From NCBI GenBank assembly GCA_013298695.1, contig JAAFIS010000009.1, positions 102,341-166,340 of the forward strand: a DNA stretch of 64,000 bases, written 5' to 3'. A program made the position numbers and the translations under genes. Below are positions 17,900 to 25,447 of this stretch, piece after piece; the stretch's first letter is position 1; each line of letters opens with the position of its first letter. The notes beneath the pieces were generated by a model. It made no database searches, was not told where the DNA came from, and saw only the letters and a program-made list of their open reading frames with translations. The stretch comes from Betaproteobacteria bacterium. GTDB lineage: Bacteria; Pseudomonadota; Gammaproteobacteria; Burkholderiales; Casimicrobiaceae.

Positions 17900-19623
17900 T
17901 GTCAGCGTTTGTCTCGTCGCTCGCGAGGTTCGCTGTTCCACATCGAAGCGCAATCGCGCTCGGCGGCGCCTTCCTCATTGGTGAAGCGTTGCTTGGGTTG
18001 GTTTTGCCTTGGATGGGCGGGAAGTTCGTTGATTCCGTGTTTGGCGGCGTGACTGGCAAAGGCTGGCATTTCAATGAAATTTTGCTGGCGGTTGGCGCGC
18101 TGTTTACGGTGCAAGCAATGCTCTCCATCGTCGGTGGTCACCTATTCGCGAAGCGAGCCGTGCTGATTTCGTCTGATATTCGCGAGCGCACCTACGCTCA
18201 CCTGCAGTCACTCCCACTGCCGTATTTTCAGCAACGCCGCCAAGGTGAAATTCTCGCGGTGCTTACTAACGACGTTTCAGTTATTAGCCACTATTTAAGC
18301 GCAAGCGTCGTGAGCATCCTGCCATCAGCAGTCACTGCGGTGGGTTCGATTGTTTTGATGATTTCAATTGATCCACGCATGGCCGCTGCAGCCACCTTTG
18401 CGATCCCTCTTTTTTACCTATTGATCAAACTCGTCGGTCGCGGGATGCGGTCGCTCTCGCAGCAATTGCAAGAAGCCTGGGCGCGCGGATTTGCGCTCGA
18501 AGAAGAAAACGTGAGCCTACTCCCTGCAATAAAGGCAGTGGCTAGAGAACGGCTCGAGGCCGGTCGCCATCGAGCGCAACTCGCGAATATCGTTGCACTC
18601 ACCATAAAACAGCAGTGGCGGCAAACAGCGATTGGTCCGGGCATGACTTGGGCGGCGTCGATGGGCATGCTCGCGATTTTGTGGGTTGCGGGCGAGCGTG
18701 TGTTGGGTGGCGAGCTAGGCAAAGGCGCGTTAGTGTCTTTCTTGCTGTACACCGCCTTGCTAACGCGCCCGGTGAGCGCGATGGCAGGCTTGTACGGTCA
18801 GACCCAACACGCGCGCGCGGCGATGGAGCGTATCGATGCGCTGTACTCAACCCCACCTGAGAACTATGCGGACGATGCGCCGCCGCTCGTGGTGAGCGCA
18901 GGCGAAATCGAATTTCGCGGCGTCGAATTTTCCTACGCAAATCGATCGCCGATCCTTACCGGATTCAACCTTCGAATCCCGGCAAAACAGACTATCGCCA
19001 TCACCGGAGACAACGGCGTTGGCAAGTCGACGCTTGTTTCGTTGTTGCTCAGATTTAACGTACCCAGCGCGGGGATGATTCTTATTGATGGCGTCGATGT
19101 TGCTACGCGATCGTTGGAAAGTTTGCGCAAGTCAATCGGCTACGTCTCGCAAAACGTCTACCTAGTAAACGGAACGGTGCGCGACAACATCGCCTACGGT
19201 CGACCCAATGCGACGATGGAGGAGGTGGCGCGTGCTGCCCATCTCGCACAAGCCGCAGACTTCATTTCTGCTTTGCCCGAAAACTATGACACGGTCATCG
19301 GCGATCACGGAATTCGCTTGTCAGGCGGACAGCGGCAGCGCGTTGCGCTCGCGCGCGTGTTGCTATTAAACCCACCGATCCTCGTGTTCGACGAAGCTAC
19401 CGCGATGTTCGATCCTGATGCAGAACTCAGTTTTTTGCACGATTGCGCTGCGGCGCTTGCGGATCGCACAGTCATTCTTATCACGCATCGCCCTGCGAGT
19501 TTGGCGCTCGCCGATCGGATTGTTCGACTCACGGATGGCGACGTCGTGTCGATGCCACACGTTGTTGAAATGCAGCGATCCGACCCGCTTCACGTTGCGC
19601 AAAACGCAACCGAGACGCTGTGA
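17899..19623 (+). CDS. ABC exporter with fused membrane and ATPase domains (lasso-type D protein)
   Basis: 574 residues. The six-helix membrane domain is about 1-310. The nucleotide-binding domain follows, with Walker A Lys376 (GDNGVGKST), LSGGQ at 474-478, Walker B ILVFDEAT and the H-loop ITHR. There is no N-terminal C39 peptidase domain, as expected where a separate protease (B2) removes the leader. ATG 17899 overlaps the previous stop by one base and replaces a longer reading frame that begins inside the previous gene. Likely exports the mature peptide and gives self-immunity, as in microcin J25-type systems. Confidence 0.88.
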   Translation: MSAFVSSLARFAVPHRSAIALGGAFLIGEALLGLVLPWMGGKFVDSVFGGVTGKGWHFNEILLAVGALFTVQAMLSIVGGHLFAKRAVLISSDIRERTYAHLQSLPLPYFQQRRQGEILAVLTNDVSVISHYLSASVVSILPSAVTAVGSIVLMISIDPRMAAAATFAIPLFYLLIKLVGRGMRSLSQQLQEAWARGFALEEENVSLLPAIKAVARERLEAGRHRAQLANIVALTIKQQWRQTAIGPGMTWAASMGMLAILWVAGERVLGGELGKGALVSFLLYTALLTRPVSAMAGLYGQTQHARAAMERIDALYSTPPENYADDAPPLVVSAGEIEFRGVEFSYANRSPILTGFNLRIPAKQTIAITGDNGVGKSTLVSLLLRFNVPSAGMILIDGVDVATRSLESLRKSIGYVSQNVYLVNGTVRDNIAYGRPNATMEEVARAAHLAQAADFISALPENYDTVIGDHGIRLSGGQRQRVALARVLLLNPPILVFDEATAMFDPDAELSFLHDCAAALADRTVILITHRPASLALADRIVRLTDGDVVSMPHVVEMQRSDPLHVAQNATETL

Positions 19624-19671
19624 GCTGTGCGAAAATTCATGGGTCGAGGCAAACATAAAAGATAGCGGTGA

Positions 19672-19956
19672 ATGAGCACTATTTGGACTCAAAAAATTGA
19701 ACACGCAGATGATGTGCTGCATCAGGAATTGAGCGGCGAAACCGTGCTTCTTAATTTGAAAACCGAGCACTACTTCGGACTCGATCCAGTCGGCACGCGC
19801 ATTTGGCAAGTGGTCGGTGAAACGTCGAGCGCTGAAGCCGTTGTCGCGAAACTGCTTACCGAGTATGAAGTGGAAGAGCCTCAATTGCGAGCGGACGTCG
19901 AACGGCTGGTCGGGGAGCTGTCATCGGCGGGATTGCTTCGCCTTTCAGCGGTTTAG
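19672..19956 (+). CDS. PqqD-like precursor recognition protein (lasso B1)
   Basis: 94-residue PqqD-family winged-helix protein. In lasso pathways the stand-alone B1 protein binds the leader peptide and presents it to the protease and cyclase. Typical features are ETVLLNLKTEHYFGLDPVGT, then IWQVVGE and a helical second half ending LSSAGLL. It sits directly before the B2 gene, the usual B1-B2 order. The two precursors in this cluster carry the YxxP...G...T leader motif that such proteins recognise. Confidence 0.88.
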   Translation: MSTIWTQKIEHADDVLHQELSGETVLLNLKTEHYFGLDPVGTRIWQVVGETSSAEAVVAKLLTEYEVEEPQLRADVERLVGELSSAGLLRLSAV

Positions 19957-19989
19957 TGTTCGCTAGCTCTTTCGAAGCGATACCTTCAG

Positions 19990-20421
19990 ATGTCAGCCCT
20001 CCGCACCGCTAAATCGCTGTCACTACAGCAGTGGCGATATCTCGCAAAATCGCTGGTACTGCTTCCCATCGTTGATTTGAGTTTGCGCATGCGAGGTTAT
20101 GCCGCCACATTAAGTACCCTAAATAGTCTATCGGCAACCGCTCTAGCAACGCGACAGCATTGGGGTGAAAGCGACTTTCCGCGCGATATCGCTAAGGTCG
20201 TAGAAATTGCTGGCCGCCGGAGTTTTTGGCCTAACAGCTGCCTAAGGCAGGCGTTGTTATTGAAATATTTTTTAGCGAAGCAGGGCATTGCTTGCGACCT
20301 CCGCATCGGCGTGAAAAATTCGCCCGAAACATCCTTCGGTGCGCACGCTTGGGTAGAGCGAGATGGCGTCGTGATTATTGGCGGCGAACATGCGCAGTTG
20401 CTCTACGCGAAACTCATTTAA
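19990..20421 (+). CDS. Transglutaminase-like leader peptidase (lasso B2)
   Basis: 143 residues, matching the lasso B2 (McjB C-terminal/Transglut_core3) family that cuts off the leader peptide. The catalytic cysteine is Cys84 in NSCLRQALLLKYFL and the histidine His119 in GAHAWVE; the third acidic residue is not obvious. The N-terminal half is helical, as in other stand-alone B2 proteins. It is preceded by B1 and followed 13 bases later by the methyltransferase, so the genes are probably one transcript. Confidence 0.87.
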   Translation: MSALRTAKSLSLQQWRYLAKSLVLLPIVDLSLRMRGYAATLSTLNSLSATALATRQHWGESDFPRDIAKVVEIAGRRSFWPNSCLRQALLLKYFLAKQGIACDLRIGVKNSPETSFGAHAWVERDGVVIIGGEHAQLLYAKLI

Positions 20422-20434
20422 CTCAAGAAAATTA

Positions 20435-21565
20435 ATGTCTTACGCCGATCTCAATGGCCAACGCACAATGGCGTTTGACGAAACCCGTAACGCGCTCTAC
20501 GAAGCCGCGATCAAGCGCGTGGTGACACCTGATTCAGTCGTGCTCGATTTGGGCTCGGGCCTAGGCATTCATGCGCTCATGGCCGCGCGTGCCGGCGCGA
20601 AACGCGTGTTCATGGTCGAACCGGAAAACGTAATCCATTCCGCAATGGAAATCGCAAAACACAATGGCTACGGTGATCGCGTGGAGGCGTTTCAGGGGCG
20701 GATCGAAGAGGTCACGCTACCCGAAAAAGTCGATGTCATTATTTCCGTGTTCACCGGAAATTTGCTCTACAGCGAAGACTTGCTGCCGTCGCTCTACCAC
20801 GCGCGCGACAAATGGATGAATCCCGGCGGCACAATGATTCCAGATGCGGCGGAACTCATGATGGCACCGATCAGCGCGCCGAAACTCTTTGATGATGCGG
20901 TAGAAGCCTGGTCAAAACCGCATCGCGACTTTGATTACTCGCCGCTGCGCCGTTACGCTGGAAACGTGATTTTGGGTGATCGCGACGCTACAGAACATGC
21001 CCAGTTGCTAGCCAACGAACAAATGCTTGTTTCCGAAAATTTCTACATCGCAACCAATACTGATCTCGATCGTCGCGCCACGTTTCAAATCAGTAAAGAC
21101 GGCACTTGCCACGCGCTGCACACCTGGATTCGCATCCACGTGGGCGACGAATGGGCGGCGACTGGCCCCATCAAAGCGCCGATGCATTGGACCGCACAAA
21201 GTCTAACGCTCGATCCACCGCTCGAAGTGAGCGCAGGTGAAACGTTCGAGGCGCGTTTGCGACGACCCGCGTATGGCGAGTGGACGTGGAACGCGTCCGC
21301 GCGAAGCGGCAAAAGACTGCATTCAACGTTTTTGTCGCTACCGCTCGGTGCATCTGCTTTAGCGGCGCTGGCGGCGGGGGCTAAACCTACGCTATCGCCT
21401 CACGGGCTGGCCTATCGCACTGTGCTTTCGTGCATTGATGGCGACCACTCGGTGACAGAAATCGCAGCAAAACTGCTCGCTGATTACCCAAAGGAATTTC
21501 GCGACCCCGCAATTGCCACACGGTTTATTCACAATTTGTTGCGCCGCTTCGCGGCACCGAAATGA
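20435..21565 (+). CDS. PRMT-like SAM methyltransferase with C-terminal PqqD-like domain
   Basis: 376 residues. The Rossmann SAM-binding motif VVLDLGSGLGIHALMAA is at about 35-51 and the acidic MVEPEN follows. The central part resembles protein arginine methyltransferases (ISVFTGNLLYSEDLL; ARDKWMNPGGTMIPD), but the first glutamate of the PRMT double-E loop is replaced by Val (SV instead of SE). A beta-barrel-like region follows, and then residues about 318-376 resemble a PqqD/RRE winged helix (AYRTVLSCIDGDHSVTEIAA). Start ATG 20435 is the natural N-terminus; a longer frame begins inside the B2 gene. It probably methylates one of the precursors, using its own recognition domain (inference). Confidence 0.75.
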   Translation: MSYADLNGQRTMAFDETRNALYEAAIKRVVTPDSVVLDLGSGLGIHALMAARAGAKRVFMVEPENVIHSAMEIAKHNGYGDRVEAFQGRIEEVTLPEKVDVIISVFTGNLLYSEDLLPSLYHARDKWMNPGGTMIPDAAELMMAPISAPKLFDDAVEAWSKPHRDFDYSPLRRYAGNVILGDRDATEHAQLLANEQMLVSENFYIATNTDLDRRATFQISKDGTCHALHTWIRIHVGDEWAATGPIKAPMHWTAQSLTLDPPLEVSAGETFEARLRRPAYGEWTWNASARSGKRLHSTFLSLPLGASALAALAAGAKPTLSPHGLAYRTVLSCIDGDHSVTEIAAKLLADYPKEFRDPAIATRFIHNLLRRFAAPK

Positions 21566-21705
21566 CTTGTCTGTGAAGGTCGATTGTGGCCGCCTGTTTC
21601 GTTTGGTGAAGAAAACGTCGATCCCTCAACGAAACGCCCTTCGCGCACAATGAAAGCACGGACGGCTAGTTTTGGCGAGTTGCGTCTGCGTTGCGGCGGC
21701 AAACG

Positions 21706-23607
21706 ATGAGCGCAATTGCTCTGATTTGGCACTTCAATGAACGGCCTGTTGAACACGAGGAAATAGTCGCGCTTACCGATTCAATGCGTTCGCGATCACC
21801 TGATGGCATTGAAGTGTGGCGCGAAGGGCCGGTCGCGATAGGGCGCGGCTGGCTGATTGCTACCCCTGAGGCGAACGCAGAGACTAGGCCCGTTGCTACG
21901 CTTTACGAGCGATGGCATATTGTCTGGGACGGCCGCTTAGATAATCGCGATGCGTTGATAAGAGAGCTCTTGTCTCGAGGTATAGTGTTACGCGACTGCA
22001 CTGACCGAGAAATCGTCCTGCAGACATTCGCAATTTTTGGAAAACAGACCCCGCAAAAGCTGTTGGGTGACTTTGCCTTCGCTATTTGGGACACTAGCGA
22101 AAAATCGCTATTTCTCGCACGCGATCATGTTGGGGCTCGCCCACTGTTTTACGTGCACGGCGACGATTTCTTTGCGCTAGCCTCTGAAGACGATGCATTG
22201 CTGACGCTGCCTGGGGTATCGCGAGAGATCAATCCCGAAAAAATCGCGTATTACTTAGTGCCCGCTTTTGACGATTTGGCACCGACGGCGACTTGGTTCA
22301 AGGATATTCATGCACTTGCTCCGGCGACGCATCTCACCGTTTATGCGAATAAACATCGCGAAACGGTTCAGTACTGGTCGCTGCAACAAAAGTCTGTTTT
22401 AAATTTCACTGATTCCGATGCCCAAGCGATGTTTGAGGAGCTTTGGCTTGAAGCCGTACGAGCCCGCTGTCGCGGTAGCAATGAGGGCGTCGTCATGGCT
22501 AGTGGCGGCATGGATTCTTTGAGTATCTGTCGAGCGGTTGCGCGCTTAGTGAGCAACGCTGAGCTGTCTGGATTACGTACATTTTCCGCAGCTGACGACA
22601 AACCGCAAGACTGTATCGAAACGCGCGCGATTTACAGCATGATTGATTGTTTCTCCGCGTCAGCAAGCGTCGTGAATGTACCGTCTTTTTCTAGCGCAGC
22701 AACTGCGTGCGATGTGCAAGATGCTGTCTGGAAACGGCCACATCCGGTCGTCGGAGCGATTCCTTTGGTGACTACTATGTTCATGCTTGCCGGTAGAGCT
22801 GGTCATCGGAGCATGCTGCACGGCGTTTGCGGTGATGTGACCACGTTTGCACCCTGGTACTACTTTAAACCGTATCTGAAGAACTGCGGTATTAGCGCTA
22901 CATGGGATGAAGTAAAAAGCGCCGCAACAAACAATCCCTTTCTTCGGGAGCTACCGCCTAGCACCGCAGTCGCGTTAAACGCATACACACTGTATACGCC
23001 GAGTGCCTTGAAACGACTAGTGCGCAAGTGGCGAGAACGAAGTTCGGGTTCTGCGATTGAAAATAGTGCTATTCACTGCGATTTTGCGCGTAAGCTAAAC
23101 ATGTCTGAACGTATTCGAGCGCTACAAGATGCCACCTCCGCTGTTTCTGGCAGCGATGTGTTTGCACTTCATAAAAAAGTGTTGTTCCCGACCGGAGTGA
23201 CGCGAGGGCTTGAGGGATACGACCGCGCTGCAGGAAGGTTTGGCATAGAGCCTCGCGATCCGTGGGCGGACGTTCGGTTGATCGAGTTTTTTACCCGACT
23301 TCCGATTCAACAACGCATCAGGCTCGGTTGGACTAAATGGCTTGTTCGACGTGCGATGGGGGATCAGTTACCGAAGGAGGCAGTGTGGCGAGCCGACAAA
23401 ACGCATCTGGGGCATTTTTTTATCGATGCGTCGTACCCGCAAAAGGAAAAAGTCGAAGCTGCGTTATCGAGCTTGCGCTCTGGGCCGTTCGCCCAATTTG
23501 TTGATTTCTCGAAACTCACTCCTCAGTTCGACCCAGACGGCGCACACGTTCGTAATCTCGTGATATTGAATCGATGGTATACGCACAATGAGCTGAAAAA
23601 AACGTAA
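21706..23607 (+). CDS. Asparagine-synthetase-like lasso cyclase, copy 1
   Basis: 633 residues. Overall an AsnB fold, but residue 2 is Ser rather than the catalytic Cys, so it lacks glutaminase activity, as lasso macrolactam synthetases (C proteins) do. The PPi-binding loop SGGMDS is at 266-271. The usual GxGxDE motif is altered to HGVCGDVTTF. The C-terminal region GWTKWLVRRAMGDQLPKEAV, ending WRADKTHLGHFF, is like other proteobacterial lasso cyclases. It would adenylate the Asp/Glu side chain at core position 8 or 9 and close the ring on the N-terminus. Start ATG 21706 chosen over TTG 21691. Confidence 0.85.
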   Translation: MSAIALIWHFNERPVEHEEIVALTDSMRSRSPDGIEVWREGPVAIGRGWLIATPEANAETRPVATLYERWHIVWDGRLDNRDALIRELLSRGIVLRDCTDREIVLQTFAIFGKQTPQKLLGDFAFAIWDTSEKSLFLARDHVGARPLFYVHGDDFFALASEDDALLTLPGVSREINPEKIAYYLVPAFDDLAPTATWFKDIHALAPATHLTVYANKHRETVQYWSLQQKSVLNFTDSDAQAMFEELWLEAVRARCRGSNEGVVMASGGMDSLSICRAVARLVSNAELSGLRTFSAADDKPQDCIETRAIYSMIDCFSASASVVNVPSFSSAATACDVQDAVWKRPHPVVGAIPLVTTMFMLAGRAGHRSMLHGVCGDVTTFAPWYYFKPYLKNCGISATWDEVKSAATNNPFLRELPPSTAVALNAYTLYTPSALKRLVRKWRERSSGSAIENSAIHCDFARKLNMSERIRALQDATSAVSGSDVFALHKKVLFPTGVTRGLEGYDRAAGRFGIEPRDPWADVRLIEFFTRLPIQQRIRLGWTKWLVRRAMGDQLPKEAVWRADKTHLGHFFIDASYPQKEKVEAALSSLRSGPFAQFVDFSKLTPQFDPDGAHVRNLVILNRWYTHNELKKT

Positions 23608-23663
23608 ACCGTTTCATATTGTTTGCAACATGACGAAGCCAAGTTTATTTCTCGCTGGAGGAT

Positions 23664-23693
23664 TTGGCACGAACAAACGCTAAGCAGTACACT
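23664..23693 (+). promoter_or_regulatory. Candidate sigma70 promoter for precursor 1
   Basis: TTGGCA (23664-23669), an 18-base spacer, then TACACT (23688-23693), about 90 bases upstream of the precursor start. A precursor-specific promoter would be sensible because precursors are needed in excess over enzymes. The boxes are moderate matches, so confidence is limited. Confidence 0.35.
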
Positions 23694-23783
23694 AGCTAGA
23701 GGCGCAGATTTGCTTTCAATTACACTCGCTGTAGTTATTGTGTTTGTATGGGTAACAACACCAATTTAAGACCGGGATTTTTC

Positions 23784-24008
23784 ATGCAAGCTAATGAAAG
23801 AATGACAACTGACTACATGATTGAATTTACTTCGAACGTGAAGCGGTCACCTTACGGAACCCCACTGCTAATGCGCTTCGGGTCGCTTGCTTCTGCAACC
23901 CTGCAGACGACAGGAACGATTCAGGAGGGTGGAATGATGACTATGGACACCGGCGTCGCTGGCTGTATGGGGCAAATCCCTGGTGTCATGGAGCGTCCCT
24001 GCCCGTAG
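23784..24008 (+). CDS. Lasso-type precursor peptide 1
   Basis: 74 residues, following the first cyclase. The leader (1-40) has the conserved recognition motif Y24-x2-P27-x5-G33-x5-T39, with Thr at -2 relative to the predicted cut. The core would start at Gln41 (QTTGTIQEGG), which puts Glu48 at ring position 8. The 34-residue core is Met/Gly-rich, has Cys61 and Cys73 and contains no Ser. Gln at position 1 is unusual. ATG 23784 is chosen because CGGGA lies just upstream, like the CCGGAG before precursor 2; an in-frame ATG at 23748 adds 12 residues. The exact cleavage site is inferred by alignment with precursor 2. Confidence 0.72.
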   Translation: MQANERMTTDYMIEFTSNVKRSPYGTPLLMRFGSLASATLQTTGTIQEGGMMTMDTGVAGCMGQIPGVMERPCP

Positions 24009-24365
24009 CTTTATCGTGAGTTCTGTATGCTGTGAGCGATGTTGGCTCGCCAGCATTGATTAGCTAGCAGCATCCGAGCACACCGACCAGACTTGTTTCG
24101 TATGCAACGCTATTAGCAATACGGATGATCTTGGTGAGTTCAATTTGTGACACGCCAAGACAGGGTTGTGACGCATTTTGAACACTATCGGTGCCTTCGC
24201 CAGAAGGCGCGCCGTGGTGCATAGCGAGCAAATTTGCACACAATCTTGTTTAGTTTGCTAATGTGGCGTTTTGCAGCTCTGTGACTTCGCAACCAATTGA
24301 CGCTATCTTGCTTTGACTTGGAAGGCGTGCTGTTATCAGAGCCGAGCTAGATAGCAAAACTGCCG
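24009..24365. other. Intergenic region between precursor 1 and the kinase gene, with stem-loop
   Basis: About 357 bases without a supported gene. A stem-loop lies at 24027-24056 (ATGCTG pairs with CAGCAT, with inner GAGC/GCTC); no T-run follows, so it could be an RNA-stabilising or processing element rather than a terminator. A smaller hairpin GCCTTC-GCCA-GAAGGC lies near 24192-24207. The region may hold a separate promoter for the kinase-cyclase pair, but no good boxes are visible. Confidence 0.45.
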
Positions 24366-25424
24366 ATGACTTTTAAGTATGGTGACTTTTCTGTTACATG
24401 CGATATGTCCTCAATAAATATTAGCGTTAAAAGAGGATGTTGGGTTCATCACGTACATGGTTTCCGAATCCTAGCTGACTTCCACATTTATGAGGCACAC
24501 GGTGTTCCATGTGAGGTTGAGAGTTTGGTTCAAAGCGATGCTGATATTCTGTTTCGCAAGGTGCGGGCGGCTGATTTACCTTCGCCAACGCGAGGCCAGT
24601 GGATTACGAAAAACTCGTGCGGCATTTCGGTGGCGTCGGGCGAGTATGGAACGCTCGTGCGTTCGTATTGCGGGTCGAATGTATTGATTCCTGCAGCTAA
24701 CCTTACCAAAGACGCGCAACCCATTTTGATTTCACGTGGCAGAGCGATTTCGACCACGCGCTTTAATCACACCATACTGCATGCCTTCGTCCCGCAAATC
24801 ATGGCATTGCGAGGTGAATTTGTGCTCCACACCACGTCGGTCGTGATCGACGGCCATTGTTTTTTGTTCGCCGGTGATAGTGGTATGGGTAAATCCACGC
24901 TCGCGGGTGGCTTCGCGCGCTTGGGTTACACCATTTATTCAGAAGATATCGCCAAGATTGATTTCAACAGTCGCGCGCTGCCGCACGCGTATCCAAGCTA
25001 CCCGGGAGTTCGGCTGCGTGGCAACAGTTTTTTGCTTCCGGAAGACAAACGAACCAACGCTCAAGGTCGCTTCGGACTTCCCAAGTTTAGGGTGAACATA
25101 GCAACCTCAGTTTCATCGGAGCCAGCGTTGCCTGTGAAAGCGATTTTTTTTCTTCGCCGTGGGCGTACCGTAGGGCCACGATTTCACCGGATCACTCCAA
25201 TGCAAGCCATTAAGCTGTACCTGAAATCGAGCTTCCTGCAGGCGTTCCCCAATAAAACGAGGAGCCGAATCGCGTTTGCGCAAAGCATAAAGTTCGCAAG
25301 CTCGATTCCTGCATTCGAACTTAGCTATCTTCGATCAGCGGAGCACTTTTCTCCATTGCTCGACGCGTTGGTGAAATACGCGCAAGCGCTTGCCGCTGAG
25401 GGGCAACGTGATGACCTTGTTTGA
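24366..25424 (+). CDS. HPr-kinase-like protein of lasso-type cluster
   Basis: 352 residues. The C-terminal half is an HprK-like kinase with P-loop GDSGMGKST (Lys176) and downstream SEDIAKID, as in HPr kinases. The N-terminal half is not the HprK regulatory domain. In paeninodin-type clusters such kinases phosphorylate the C-terminal Ser of the lasso precursor. Here neither precursor ends in Ser (they end RPCP and VANN), so the target is unclear. It is not expected to act on HPr, as no PTS gene is near. The stop overlaps a possible TTG start of the next gene. Confidence 0.78.
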   Translation: MTFKYGDFSVTCDMSSINISVKRGCWVHHVHGFRILADFHIYEAHGVPCEVESLVQSDADILFRKVRAADLPSPTRGQWITKNSCGISVASGEYGTLVRSYCGSNVLIPAANLTKDAQPILISRGRAISTTRFNHTILHAFVPQIMALRGEFVLHTTSVVIDGHCFLFAGDSGMGKSTLAGGFARLGYTIYSEDIAKIDFNSRALPHAYPSYPGVRLRGNSFLLPEDKRTNAQGRFGLPKFRVNIATSVSSEPALPVKAIFFLRRGRTVGPRFHRITPMQAIKLYLKSSFLQAFPNKTRSRIAFAQSIKFASSIPAFELSYLRSAEHFSPLLDALVKYAQALAAEGQRDDLV

Positions 25425-25447
25425 ATGTCGCCGGGCGTTTTAGCAAT

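Noticed and set aside
24366..25424. Canonical HPr kinase/phosphorylase of carbon regulation
   Set aside because: N-terminal half does not match HprK and no PTS genes are near; the context is a peptide cluster.
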